A program made the translations under genes and the position numbers. Below the pieces are notes generated by a model. It made no database searches, had not been told where the DNA came from, and saw only the letters and a list, made by a program, of their open reading frames with translations. DNA of 64,000 bases from an uncultured Alistipes sp. GTDB taxonomy: Bacteria > Bacteroidota > Bacteroidia > Bacteroidales > Rikenellaceae. The stretch is from contig CAMWTS010000005.1 of assembly GCA_947177225.1 (NCBI GenBank), positions 1 to 64,000 of the forward strand, in the 5' to 3' direction. Of this stretch, positions 16,806 to 25,758 are shown piece by piece (position 1 is the stretch's first letter; every line of letters begins with the position of its first letter).

Positions 16806-16928
16806 CTTTTTCGTCAAAAGCGGTTAGTTGCAACGCGTAACGAAAATTGCCCGGATAGGCTGTACTGGCGTACTGCCTATTCGGGCAATTGAGCGAGCGG
16901 AAGCAAATGGCCGCTTTTCACGAAAAAG
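16806..16928. repeat. Nested inverted repeat downstream of fabI
   Basis: Outer arms 16806-16823 and 16911-16928 match 17 of 18; inner arms 16847-16860 and 16875-16888 match 13 of 14 (the exception is a G-U pair). The 123-nt unit could fold as a long cruciform or RNA hairpin just after the fabI stop codon. Confidence 0.75.
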
Positions 16929-16944
16929 TCACGAAAAAAAGAAA

Positions 16945-17814
16945 CTACTCCTCCTTACGCCCAAACGGATACTGATTCTCTTTCACGTCATCGAAACGCA
17001 AACCCTTCTCGTAGGTGCGCATGGCTCGACGGCTCATACCCATAGACGAGAAACCGCCGTCGTGATAGAGGTTCTGCATGGTAACCTTGCGGGTGTAATC
17101 GGAGAAGAGCGACAATATGTAGTCGGCGCAATCCTCGGCCGAGGCATTGCCAAGCGGAGACATGCTCTCGGAGAACTCCATAAGATCGTTGAAGCCGAGC
17201 ACACCGCCACCGGCAGTGGTCATAGTGGGTGACTGCGATACGGTATTGATACGCACATGACGCTCACGACCGTAGATATATCCGAAGCTGCGGGCGATAG
17301 ACTCCAACAGAGCTTTGGCATCGGCCATGTCGTTATAACCGTAGAGCGTGCGCTGAGCGGCGATATACGAGAGTGCAACGATCGATCCCCATTCGTTCAG
17401 CGCGTCTTTGTGGCGCGCCACCTGAATGACCTTGTGGAACGAGATGGCCGAAATATCGAGAGTCTTTGACAGATATTCATAGTTGAGATTGTCATATGTA
17501 AGTCCCTTGCGTACGTTGGGCGACATGCCGACAGAGTGAAGAATGAAATCGAATTTTCCGCCGAAATGCTCCATTGTCTTGTCGATCAGATTTTCCAGCT
17601 CCTCGACATTGGTGGCATCGGCCGGTATAACTATGGTCGAGCATTTGTCGGCCAATTCGGTGATCGTACCCATACGGATCGATGCTGCGGTATTGGTCAA
17701 TACGATCTCTGCGCCCTCGGCTACGGCGCGCTCGGCGACTTTCCATGCGATTGAATTCTCGTTCAATGCACCGAAGATCAAGCCTTTCTTTCCTTTAAGC
17801 AGATTGTTTGTCAT
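16945..17814 (-). CDS. fabI: Enoyl-[acyl-carrier-protein] reductase FabI
   Basis: 289 aa from ATG 17814; ATG 17823 adds three residues. NAD-binding start KGKKGLIFGALNENSIAWKVA, HSVGMSP, and the active-site set SYIAAQRTLYGYNDMADAK with Tyr-x6-Lys (Y163/K170 counted from 17823) are those of FabI. It performs the last reduction of fatty-acid elongation and is the triclosan-target enzyme. A promoter is visible at 17870-17841. The C-terminus is longer than in E. coli (about 262 aa), ending DDVKENQYPFGRKEE. Confidence 0.95.
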   Translation of the reverse strand: MTNNLLKGKKGLIFGALNENSIAWKVAERAVAEGAEIVLTNTAASIRMGTITELADKCSTIVIPADATNVEELENLIDKTMEHFGGKFDFILHSVGMSPNVRKGLTYDNLNYEYLSKTLDISAISFHKVIQVARHKDALNEWGSIVALSYIAAQRTLYGYNDMADAKALLESIARSFGYIYGRERHVRINTVSQSPTMTTAGGGVLGFNDLMEFSESMSPLGNASAEDCADYILSLFSDYTRKVTMQNLYHDGGFSSMGMSRRAMRTYEKGLRFDDVKENQYPFGRKEE

Positions 17815-17840
17815 GTCTAACATTATATCTATTCACGGGG

Positions 17841-17870
17841 CAAAGATAGACAAAATGGGGTGATATGCAA
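17841..17870 (-). promoter_or_regulatory. Promoter of fabI
   Basis: Minus-strand TTG (17870-17868) and TATCTTTG (17848-17841), spacer 19 bp; transcription start near 17834. Confidence 0.7.
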
Positions 17871-17889
17871 AATTCCGCACTATCGCATA

Positions 17890-17929
17890 GCAGAAAAAAA
17901 TATCCGCACGCCCCATACGGGACGTGCGG
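17890..17929 (-). terminator. Terminator of the M16 peptidase gene
   Basis: CCGCACG (17904-17910) pairs with CGTGCGG (17923-17929); on the minus strand it is followed by ATATTTTTTTCTG. Confidence 0.75.
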
Positions 17930-17951
17930 ACAACAGATATCGAGATATCGA

Positions 17952-20768
17952 TTACTCGGCCTCGGGACGCATTATCACAAGATTCTTGTTGTTATCCTTC
18001 AAGATCTGTGCAGCCAGAGCCTTAACCGAATCGGCATCGACTCTTTCGAGCGTCTTCAAATACTCGGCTTTGAAGTCGTAGCCCTCGTCGTACCAACGAT
18101 TGATGGCATTGATCCAGCCGGCATTCTGCTCCAACGTATTGCTGTAATTCTTGACAAGGAACTCCTTGGTCTTGGCTATATCCTCTGCCAAAGGACCCTC
18201 GGCGGCGATCTTCTCGATCTCGGCCACTGCGATCTCCAACAGCTCGTCGGCCATCTCGGCATTGGTATCGAACTGAATGAGCAGATCGTAGTTCTCGATA
18301 GGATCCTCATCTATCGAACCCTGAACCTGTACGCCATAGGTTCCGCCCTTCTCCTCGCGGATCGACTGCAAATAGCGAGAGTTGAGAGCTCGCGAGAGCA
18401 GAAGCATTGCCATGCGGTTCTCGGGAGTGTAGGCCGTCTCACCGGTATAAGAGAGATAAACCGACACCTTGGGCTGCTGCATTGCAGTGGCGAAGTCATT
18501 GGTGACAACACCCTCGACAGCACGTACGCCATCGTCTACGACAGCGAGCTTGGCACCCTTGACGGGCAGAGAACCGATATACTTCTCAACCAGCGGACGC
18601 AATGTCTCGGCGTCGACATTGCCGACGATGGTGAAGCGGAAATTGGCGGCATTGCCGAAGAACTTGTTGTAAACAGCAGGCATTGCCGAGAGTTCGAGAG
18701 CCTCGATCTGTGCCGCGCTGGTCATCTGACGACGCGGGTTGTTGCCGTAGAGCGTCTTCATATACTCGCGCTGCGCAATGTAGTCGGGATTGCTCTCGAC
18801 ATTGGCCAGATACGACGTATACATCTTCTTCATCGTATTCAGGTCGGTTTCATCGAAACGGGGCGAGGTGAAGTTGAGATATACGAGCTGCAACAGCGTC
18901 TCGATATCCTTGGGCGATCCAACACCGCTCATGCTGTGAGAGTAGTGAGAGGTATCGAGACCTACCGAAGCCGATTTTCCCGAAAGCTGCTTCTTCAAAT
19001 CGTTAGACGAGAACTTGCCTACACCCGACATGGCCGCTACGATTGGCAGATACTCGCCCGTGTAGTACTCCTCGTCGGTGAGAATTGACAGACCTCCCTT
19101 AGAGGTGATATTGATACGCACCTCGTCGGCTTTGAGCTCAGAGGGCTTGAAAACGACCTTGATGCCATTCTTCAAAGTCCACTCGATAGTGCCGAGCGAC
19201 TCGTTATACGAGGTCTTCTTGACGGGCGAACCCTTCAACTTGGCACCCTCGGGGATCAGCGGCTCCTTGACCGTATCGTCGGCATAAGGCTCGATCTCCG
19301 ACTCAGCAACCTCGGCGATGATGGTCTTGATCTGCTCCTCGGTGGGGATCTCAACACCCTCTTTCAAAGGAGAGTTGAGCACGATCACCAGGTTCTTGTC
19401 GGGAGCGGTAAGGCTTGCATACGCCTCGTTGACTGCCTCAACGGTGATCGACGAGATCAACATGCTGTCGATCTGCCACTCGGTCTCGGCATCGGGCATA
19501 GCGTAATTGTTGCGGTGAGCATCGATATAACGATCGGCATATGCGTTGTTGTCCACATCGTTGCGATTGTTGTACTGACGCTCGGCAGCGCGCATGATGT
19601 TATCCTTGGCACGCTCGAACTCGCCCTGAGTGAAGCCATGGCGGCGCATACGCTCCATCTCGGTGTAGATGGCACGGAAACCGTCGGCCAGTTTGCCGTC
19701 TTCGGTCTGTGCGACAAACATTGTCGATTCGAGTGTAGGATTGACAAACACCTGTCCCTCGCCCATGCCTGCGCTGATGAACGGAGCATCGGGCTTCATG
19801 CGAATCTCCTCCAAACGTGCATCTTCCATGGTCATGGCGAAGTTGAGCACCAGGTCGATGATGCTGCGCTGCATGGTGTTGTTGATCTCTTTGGGCAGAG
19901 CCTGACGCTTGGCAAACATGCGGACAGACGAAGTCTGCATCTCGGGATCCGCGAAGATCGAGATGATAGGCTCTTCGTTGTCGGGCACGATGATAACCTC
20001 TTTCTGAGGAGCATCGGCCGAAGCTGCCGGAATATCGGCCATCAGGGTCTTGATCTTGGCCTCGATCTCATCGACATCGATATCGCCGATGATGTATATC
20101 GACTGATAATCGGGACGATACCACGTGTGATAGAACGACTCCAAAGCCGAGTGATCGAAGCTCTTCAAACCGTCGAGATAACCGATCAGATTGCGCTCGG
20201 CATATCGCGTATCCTTGTAGAGGGCTTTGAGCATGGCGATCGTAGAACGCCAGCCGGCTCCGTCACGCGTACGCAACTCCTCCATGATGACACCGCGCTC
20301 CGAATCGATCTCCGAAGGCTCCAAAGCGATGAAATACGACCAGTCGTGCAGGATCATGAGAGCCGTGTCGACCGTACCCTCGCGCACGGGAACATCTTTC
20401 ACCATATACTCGGTGTAGTCCCATGAAGTACCGGCATTGAGGTTGTAACCGAACATAACGCCGATCTTCTCCAAATAGTTAATCATGGTCTTGCCGGGAA
20501 GATTTTTCGTGCCGTTGAAAGCCATGTGTTCGAGGAAGTGAGCCAGACCCTGCTGGTCGTCGTTCTCCTGAATTGCACCTACGTCATGCAGAATGTAGAA
20601 GCTGGCCTGTCCCTTGGGCTTCTCATTGTGACGTATGTAGTAGGTCATGCCGTTGTCGAGCTTGCCTACGCGCAAATTCTCATCGGTCGGAATCGGAACC
20701 AATCCCTGAGCCGAGACTGTCGTAACTCCAATAAACAGAGCCACAACGAAAAAAAGAATTCTTTTCAT
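17952..20768 (-). CDS. Secreted M16 family zinc metallopeptidase (pitrilysin/insulinase-like)
   Basis: 938 aa with signal peptide MKRILFFVVALFIGVTTVSAQ. The inverted zinc motif HFLEH lies at 77-81, and the distal Glu is in SERGVIMEELRTR near 157. The protein has the four-domain architecture of full-length M16 peptidases: two N-terminal domains, then a second inactive pair beginning near residue 530 (GTIEWTLKNGIKVVFKPSEL) and ending with the R/Y-type VSVYLSYTGETAYTPENR and EEKGGTYGVQVQGS regions. It probably degrades peptides in the periplasm. Own promoter at 20849-20819. Confidence 0.93.
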   Translation of the reverse strand: MKRILFFVVALFIGVTTVSAQGLVPIPTDENLRVGKLDNGMTYYIRHNEKPKGQASFYILHDVGAIQENDDQQGLAHFLEHMAFNGTKNLPGKTMINYLEKIGVMFGYNLNAGTSWDYTEYMVKDVPVREGTVDTALMILHDWSYFIALEPSEIDSERGVIMEELRTRDGAGWRSTIAMLKALYKDTRYAERNLIGYLDGLKSFDHSALESFYHTWYRPDYQSIYIIGDIDVDEIEAKIKTLMADIPAASADAPQKEVIIVPDNEEPIISIFADPEMQTSSVRMFAKRQALPKEINNTMQRSIIDLVLNFAMTMEDARLEEIRMKPDAPFISAGMGEGQVFVNPTLESTMFVAQTEDGKLADGFRAIYTEMERMRRHGFTQGEFERAKDNIMRAAERQYNNRNDVDNNAYADRYIDAHRNNYAMPDAETEWQIDSMLISSITVEAVNEAYASLTAPDKNLVIVLNSPLKEGVEIPTEEQIKTIIAEVAESEIEPYADDTVKEPLIPEGAKLKGSPVKKTSYNESLGTIEWTLKNGIKVVFKPSELKADEVRINITSKGGLSILTDEEYYTGEYLPIVAAMSGVGKFSSNDLKKQLSGKSASVGLDTSHYSHSMSGVGSPKDIETLLQLVYLNFTSPRFDETDLNTMKKMYTSYLANVESNPDYIAQREYMKTLYGNNPRRQMTSAAQIEALELSAMPAVYNKFFGNAANFRFTIVGNVDAETLRPLVEKYIGSLPVKGAKLAVVDDGVRAVEGVVTNDFATAMQQPKVSVYLSYTGETAYTPENRMAMLLLSRALNSRYLQSIREEKGGTYGVQVQGSIDEDPIENYDLLIQFDTNAEMADELLEIAVAEIEKIAAEGPLAEDIAKTKEFLVKNYSNTLEQNAGWINAINRWYDEGYDFKAEYLKTLERVDADSVKALAAQILKDNNKNLVIMRPEAE

Positions 20769-20818
20769 AACGTATTAAAATTGGTTATTAATATTACCTT
20801 ATATTTATAACATCTTAG

Positions 20819-20849
20819 CAAAGCTACGTCATTTTTGCCGAAAATCCAA
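20819..20849 (-). promoter_or_regulatory. Promoter of the M16 peptidase gene
   Basis: Minus-strand TTG (20849-20847) and TAGCTTTG (20826-20819), spacer 20 bp. Confidence 0.65.
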
Positions 20850-21043
20850 CAAATGTTAAGACTATTTAACATTTTTACATATAGCGCACTGCATCGATAG
20901 CGGCAAAAATAATCTCACTATTGTCATCAATTATCGAAATAATCACATAGCTTTGCAGAAGATTATTTCAAATAAGCCATAATATCCTCCGCACTCGGCA
21001 TTTGCGGAAAGGTTTATATTGACCGAAAGATTATTGAAAACAG

Positions 21044-22075
21044 ATGAAAGCATACACATACGTATCTCCGGGCAGGTTCGAGCTGATCGACAAACCCAAA
21101 CCCGAATTGCAAGACCCGCGCGACGCCATAGTGCGCATCACGCTCGGCAGCATTTGCAGCAGCGATCTGCATATCAAGCACGGCAGCGTACCGCGCGCCG
21201 TTCAGGGCATAACCGTCGGCCACGAGATGGTCGGTGTAGTAGAGCAGGTGGGAGATGGTGTGAAAACAGTAAAACCGGGCGACCGCGTTACGGTCAATGT
21301 CGAGACATTCTGCGGCGAATGCTTCTTCTGCAAAAACGGCTATGTGAACAACTGCACCGATCCCGACGGCGGGTGGGCGCTGGGGTGCCGCATAGACGGA
21401 GGACAGGCCGAATATGTACGCGTGCCGTATGCCGACAGCGGGCTCGACCGCATTCCCGACAACGTGAGCGACGAGCAGGCACTGTTTGTCGGCGATGTGC
21501 TGGCAACTGGATTTTGGGCAGCACGCATATCGGAGATCAAGCCCGACGATACCGTGCTGATTATCGGCGCAGGCCCTACCGGCATATGCACACTGCTCTG
21601 CACGATGCTGCATCGGCCGCAACATATCATCGTTTGCGAGAAATCGCCCGAAAGAGCAAGTTTCATACGCCGCAACTACCCTGCTGTCGAGGTCGTATCG
21701 CCCGAAGATTGCATAGCTGCCGTGCGCAGCAGATGCAGTCGCGGAGGAGCCGATGTAGTGCTCGAAGTAGCCGGTGCCGAGGATACCTTCCGCCTTGCGT
21801 GGGAGTGCGCCCGCCCCAACGCAACAGTAACGGTGGTTGCACTATACGACCGTCCGCAGATATTGCCACTGCCTGAGATGTACGGCAAAAATCTTACATT
21901 CAAGACCGGCGGCGTCGACGGCTGCCACTGTGCCGAAATACTGAGTCTGATCGAGCAGGGCAAGATCGACACCACACCGCTTATCACCCACCGCTACCCT
22001 CTCTCCGACATTGCCCAAGCATACCGTCTGTTCTCGAACAGACTCGACGGCGTAATCAAGATAGCCATCGAATAA
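21044..22075 (+). CDS. Zinc-dependent alcohol dehydrogenase (MDR superfamily)
   Basis: 343 aa. Catalytic zinc ligands are suggested by Cys in SICSSDLHIKHG and the GHEMVGVV box; the structural zinc site is CGECFFCKNGYVNNC. The Rossmann motif reads VLIIGAGPTGICTLL. This is the threonine/sorbitol/alcohol dehydrogenase type that oxidises secondary alcohols or polyols with NAD(P). Substrate cannot be decided. It stands alone and is followed by an 18-bp hairpin. Confidence 0.9.
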   Translation: MKAYTYVSPGRFELIDKPKPELQDPRDAIVRITLGSICSSDLHIKHGSVPRAVQGITVGHEMVGVVEQVGDGVKTVKPGDRVTVNVETFCGECFFCKNGYVNNCTDPDGGWALGCRIDGGQAEYVRVPYADSGLDRIPDNVSDEQALFVGDVLATGFWAARISEIKPDDTVLIIGAGPTGICTLLCTMLHRPQHIIVCEKSPERASFIRRNYPAVEVVSPEDCIAAVRSRCSRGGADVVLEVAGAEDTFRLAWECARPNATVTVVALYDRPQILPLPEMYGKNLTFKTGGVDGCHCAEILSLIEQGKIDTTPLITHRYPLSDIAQAYRLFSNRLDGVIKIAIE

Positions 22076-22147
22076 ACCGCAGTCGCCCTGCGATTCTCGG
22101 CACATGTCCGTCAATCGTCCCAACAACGTAATTAACAATATTATACA

Positions 22148-22195
22148 TTGACGCGTTACCGCCCCGATCATAAGACCGGGGCGGTAACGCGTCAA
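22148..22195. repeat. Perfect 18-bp inverted repeat after the alcohol dehydrogenase gene
   Basis: Arms 22148-22165 and 22178-22195 are perfectly complementary, with a 12-nt loop. No T-run follows, so it is either a stabilising 3' hairpin or a protein-binding site. The AT-rich stretch 22196-22500 shows no gene. Confidence 0.8.
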
Positions 22196-22501
22196 TTCGG
22201 CCATGCGTCAATCAAAGACTAACCATGAAGCACATGTTGCAATAAGATATTACCCATATTCAGCAGATAATTATTGTACCCAATATCTTTTCTCCTGCGT
22301 ATCGACAACTCACATTACTCTATTTCATATTATAAAATTGCATATGATTGATATAACAAACATATAAATTTTTCACCATTTCGCCAATAATTTCAAACGA
22401 AAAAACTGCTCTGATAATACCTTCACGACAGCTCTATTGCGTTATTGAATATTCGCACCAAGCGACAAATCCGACTACATGTAAAAAAATATGCGAATTA
22501 T

Positions 22502-22643
22502 AACGGCAAACGGAACGAAGTGACGCAAGTGCTTTTGTTGTGATATCGACGAGGGCTTGCACGCGATCGATAACACAACAAAAAAAGAGACGGATACGAT
22601 CCGTCTCTTGCCGTTGCCAAATGTGATCCCGGCGGGATTCGAA
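22502..22643. repeat. Direct repeat copy 1: truncated tRNA-Arg 3' end plus terminator
   Basis: About 142 bp nearly identical to 22744-22888. It contains the same terminator hairpin (stem 22586-22595 with 22599-22608) and ends in a 3' tRNA piece GATCCCGGCGGGATTCGAA, one mismatch from the functional gene. Beyond this the tRNA sequence is absent. Confidence 0.85.
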
Positions 22644-22743
22644 GTACGACGCGTATAGCGTCGGTACTCGCGAGGATACATTTGAAAATAAACATATATA
22701 TCCTCGCAACCCAACACCAGAAGAATACCGGCACGAACACGGC

Positions 22744-22888
22744 AACGGCAAGCGGAACGAAGTGACGCAAGTGTTTTTGTTGTGATATCGACGAGGGCTT
22801 GCACGCGATCGATAACACAACAAAAAAAAGAGAGACGGATAAAATCCGTCTCTTACCGTTGATAAATGTGATCTCGGCGGGATTCGAA
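22744..22888. repeat. Direct repeat copy 2: covers the 3' part and terminator of tRNA-Arg
   Basis: Partner of 22502-22643; overlaps the acceptor and T-arm of the intact tRNA-Arg and extends about 125 bp beyond its 3' end. Confidence 0.85.
22820..22853 (-). terminator. Terminator of tRNA-Arg
   Basis: Perfect 10-bp stem AGAGACGGAT/ATCCGTCTCT (22831-22840 with 22844-22853) followed on the minus strand by a run of T. Confidence 0.85.
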
Positions 22889-22942
22889 CCCACGACCGAC
22901 AGCTTAGAAGGCTGTTGCTCTATCCAGCTGAGCTACGAGACC
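22869..22942 (-). tRNA. tRNA-Arg(UCU)
   Basis: 74 nt on the minus strand. Acceptor GGTCTCG pairs with CGAGATC (one G-U). The anticodon stem ACAGC/GCTGT encloses CTTCTAA, giving anticodon TCT (plus-strand AGA at 22906-22908). T-arm GTGGG-TTCGAAT-CCCGC. CCA not encoded. Confidence 0.96.
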
Positions 22943-22978
22943 GACACATATGCGCGCCGTGCGGTACGCAATGCGCCA

Positions 22979-23009
22979 CAAAAGTAATACAATTTCGCCG
23001 AAACTCCAA
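22979..23009 (-). promoter_or_regulatory. Promoter of tRNA-Arg
   Basis: Minus-strand TTG (23009-23007) and TACTTTTG (22986-22979), spacer 20 bp. Confidence 0.7.
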
Positions 23010-23239
23010 ACCTATCGAAAAAATAAACCTCTCGATTTATTTCGGACAAATATATCATACCCATCTGACGGTATTGCACACGCAATGAACAAAAGCGAAA
23101 ACCGGTCGCAAAACTTTCGAGACGTGTTCAAAACCGAATGTCACACGCCCTAAGTTCTCCGCCACGCCCGGCACTGCCGCAACCGCTATCCGGCATCTAT
23201 GCCATCATCACGAGCCGGAATATCCTCATTTCCGTATCT

Positions 23240-23794
23240 TTACAATCGGTTAAAATAATTTAAACACGACTCCTCATCGGGTTCTACCGTCCATACATAA
23301 TCGTAGTATCCGTCAGAAGTTATATCGACTCTCATATCGATCTCGAACAGAAACTTCACACCCGTGCGCTGTTCGGTAAAGACCCACGATTTATAATCGT
23401 CACGATCGGCTGTCTGCACATAGTCCGAGAGCGATATGCGCAGTGCATCATACTTTGCAAGCATCGCCTTGGCATGGCATTGCATCTCACCCTGTCGATG
23501 GGCATAATACTCGAAAACATCGCGAAACGTGACATCGACACTTTCATTGTATTTGTCGATAATACTATCGTCGATCAAATCTATCAATTTCTCATACCGG
23601 TCGGCTCCATTCCACAGATCGGCCATTTCATAATAGAGATCGCTCCCATACTGCACTTCTGCAATATAACCCTTGACCGCATCAGATATCTCCGATTCGA
23701 AATCGGCGGGATCGAGACTCTTGAAAAGTTTATTCTTATCTACTCCACAGCCGACCATAGCAGCAGCGAGCAGCAACAAAAACAGGTTCTTCAT
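23240..23794 (-). CDS. Hypothetical lipoprotein
   Basis: 184 aa. Signal MKNLFLLLLAAAMVGC has a lipobox with Cys16. The mature part is predicted helical at first (DFESEISDAVKGYIAEVQYG, RYEKLIDLIDDSIIDKYNESV), then beta-rich near the end (VKFLFEIDMRVDITSDGYYDYVWTV). No family is recognised. It follows the zinc-ribbon membrane protein gene by 85 bp on the same strand and may be co-expressed with it. Confidence 0.75.
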   Translation of the reverse strand: MKNLFLLLLAAAMVGCGVDKNKLFKSLDPADFESEISDAVKGYIAEVQYGSDLYYEMADLWNGADRYEKLIDLIDDSIIDKYNESVDVTFRDVFEYYAHRQGEMQCHAKAMLAKYDALRISLSDYVQTADRDDYKSWVFTEQRTGVKFLFEIDMRVDITSDGYYDYVWTVEPDEESCLNYFNRL

Positions 23795-23879
23795 AAATAT
23801 AAAGACGTATTTAAATGATTAACAATTATATAAACAGCAATATCAATACATAAACGATTACCGCTGCGACGATCATGCC

Positions 23880-24935
23880 TCACACCTTCATTTCCGACTT
23901 GCTGTCCTCGTCAAGCATCTTGGACACCTCCGCATTACCATATTCGGCTGTATCGGCAGGCGGTGTTTTTCTGTAAGATATAAAACGGCAACTCAAATAT
24001 AATAATGTCAAACATAACATAATAACGACCCATATAAACGTATCCCCAGAGTGTTCATACATATGGCTACGGCTATGTCTATGTATACGGGCCAATGAGC
24101 GCCACCCAATCATTAATATAACAATCGATATATCTCCGAACTTAAAACCGTCAAAAGCCGTTTTACTGCCGCACTCGGTCTTTCGACTATCGTCGCCCGG
24201 CATAAACATATATCCGACAATGAACAGCACGAACAATACGATCGACTCCAACTCCACGGCCGACCACCAGCTGTCGGGTTCGTCATTCATTATCATCTCC
24301 TCGAAATTCGCAGAATAGTAGATATCTGAGATAAGCGATAATATCGCACACAGTATCAGAGCCACACCAATACCGGCAAACCAATGCCTGCCCGCGGCAT
24401 GATCTTTCAGATCGGTCAAAGCAAAGCCCAATGCCGCCAAAACCGCCGCATAGACGACAGACAAGCAAATACCGACTGTATTTAATATTTGTATTAAAGA
24501 CAGCAAGTCCTCCATGTTTTTGCACTCCTGAAAAATATTGAAGGAGAATATCAATGAAAATACTGTTGCCGTGGATATTACATAGAACAGTCTTACAGCC
24601 CAAAGGCCTATCATCTTGCGTTTCACGGACAGTATCTTCTTGATGACGACGCACGGCCACATAAGTGCGGCGGCATTGACCAATGCAATCGCCACGGACG
24701 GCTGTTCGTCTCCGTCCAACATAGAGTTAAGTAATATCATTGCACCGATGCTCACGGCAAGGCACACCATTGCAATGACATACTGCAACCGCGACGGCAG
24801 ATCTGACAGATCGTAGACCGGCAGCTGAGTCGGCACAGCAGGAGCGGAAAACGCAGCTCCGCATTTGGGGCAGAACTTGGCCTCGGCCGAGACATCGGTC
24901 AAAGATGCACCGCATTTACCACAGAAATTATTCAT
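23880..24935 (-). CDS. Zinc-ribbon membrane protein
   Basis: 351 aa from ATG 24935, chosen because it puts the zinc ribbon at the N-terminus: CGKCGASLTD and FCPKCGAAF make a CxxC-x(n)-CxxC site. About six to seven hydrophobic helices follow (for example YVIAMVCLAVSIGAMILLNSML, FYVISTATVFSLIFSF, IGVALILCAILSLISDIYY, SIVLFVLFIVGYMF, DTFIWVVIMLCLTLLYLSC). An open frame reaches 25073 but begins inside a palindrome. The function is unknown. A distant minus-strand -7 box at 25188-25181 would give a structured leader of about 240 nt. Confidence 0.72.
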   Translation of the reverse strand: MNNFCGKCGASLTDVSAEAKFCPKCGAAFSAPAVPTQLPVYDLSDLPSRLQYVIAMVCLAVSIGAMILLNSMLDGDEQPSVAIALVNAAALMWPCVVIKKILSVKRKMIGLWAVRLFYVISTATVFSLIFSFNIFQECKNMEDLLSLIQILNTVGICLSVVYAAVLAALGFALTDLKDHAAGRHWFAGIGVALILCAILSLISDIYYSANFEEMIMNDEPDSWWSAVELESIVLFVLFIVGYMFMPGDDSRKTECGSKTAFDGFKFGDISIVILMIGWRSLARIHRHSRSHMYEHSGDTFIWVVIMLCLTLLYLSCRFISYRKTPPADTAEYGNAEVSKMLDEDSKSEMKV

Positions 24936-25013
24936 AAAAAAAACATTTGAGTCTCCGCACCTCGAAACGGGTAATAATAAACGGAAAGCGTGGTGCAGAA
25001 AACCTATTTCAGA

Positions 25014-25142
25014 CTTGCAGGTCGTAGGAAACCTCGTAGATAAAATAAGCAACAGCCCCACGCCTATATCCACACGTGTGGATACGACGCGAGAAGATGT
25101 CGGCCTACTCTCTCTACTATTCGAATTTCCTACGTTCGCAAG
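25014..25142 (-). promoter_or_regulatory. Candidate structured 5' leader of the zinc-ribbon gene
   Basis: Arms at 25014-25031 and 25126-25142 are imperfectly complementary (nine continuous pairs plus CTTGC), and between them 25067-25084 is a perfect 18-nt palindrome. A TATCTTTG box at 25188-25181 could start the transcript near 25175. No known riboswitch class is recognised. Confidence 0.35.
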
Positions 25143-25463
25143 TCGAGAATGGCTTACACTTCCGTGTTAAATATGTCGTACAAAGATAACATATTATTCG
25201 GACATGCAGAACATCTTCCCCGAAAAAAAATAGGGGTTGTCGCACCGACAAATGTCGAACAAATATTCGTGAAATACAATATTGACTTTTAGATATATTA
25301 TCGGATTTTCGGGGGAATGCGCACCGTCGGACGACGGCATTACCGTACCGAGGCAGAGTGCAATTCGCATGGATCTCCGGGTTACAAGTAATATATTTCG
25401 ATAAACTTAATGCGTTTTGCGCGATATTCCACGCGAGTGCTGTTCTAAAAACGTAAATTTTTC

Positions 25464-25471
25464 TAACTTTG
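25464..25471 (+). promoter_or_regulatory. -7 element (TAACTTTG) of a possible non-coding transcript
   Basis: Matches TAnnTTTG; no clear TTG at the expected distance. Transcription would begin near 25478. Confidence 0.45.
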
Positions 25472-25477
25472 TAGTTG

Positions 25478-25700
25478 CTTGGAGTGTGTTCCCGAGCATA
25501 CATAGATAGCAATGGGAGAGGAGTGTATTTCAGGGTGGCATATGACAGAAAAAATGGCCAGACAGGAAGGTATTACTTATATGCTATTGCAGATAAATAA
25601 GCATACCCACGGAGCCAGCCCGGTCTAACTGCCGGAGTTCCGTGGGCTTAGAGGTTGAAAACTGCAACGGCTCCGCAGAATCCGCGCCTGGTCTTCTTCC
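25478..25700 (+). ncRNA. Candidate structured RNA or leader, unassigned
   Basis: Starting after the TAACTTTG box, the region can fold into several hairpins. GGTAT (25569-25573 approx.) with ATACC (25604-25608); CCCACGGA (25606-25613) with TCCGTGGG (25639-25646) plus inner CCGG/CCGG. CGGAGCC (25610-25616) can pair instead with GGCTCCG (25669-25675), giving mutually exclusive structures. A 38-codon ORF (25512-25628) also exists but looks fortuitous. It does not match the tmRNA, SRP or RNase P motifs I know. It may be a leader for the ORF at 25759. Confidence 0.35.
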
Positions 25701-25758
25701 AATGTCATTAGACAATGCAAATATAATTGAACATAATTAATAAACCAAATCTTGGATT

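Noticed and set aside
22644..22743. Second functional tRNA between the two direct repeats
   Set aside because: T-stem partner and anticodon arm are missing; only the last ~20 nt of a tRNA remain.
25512..25628. 38-codon ORF as a real small protein
   Set aside because: It lies in the region of strong hairpins, has no recognisable features, and its stop falls within a stem-loop; RNA structure explains the region better.
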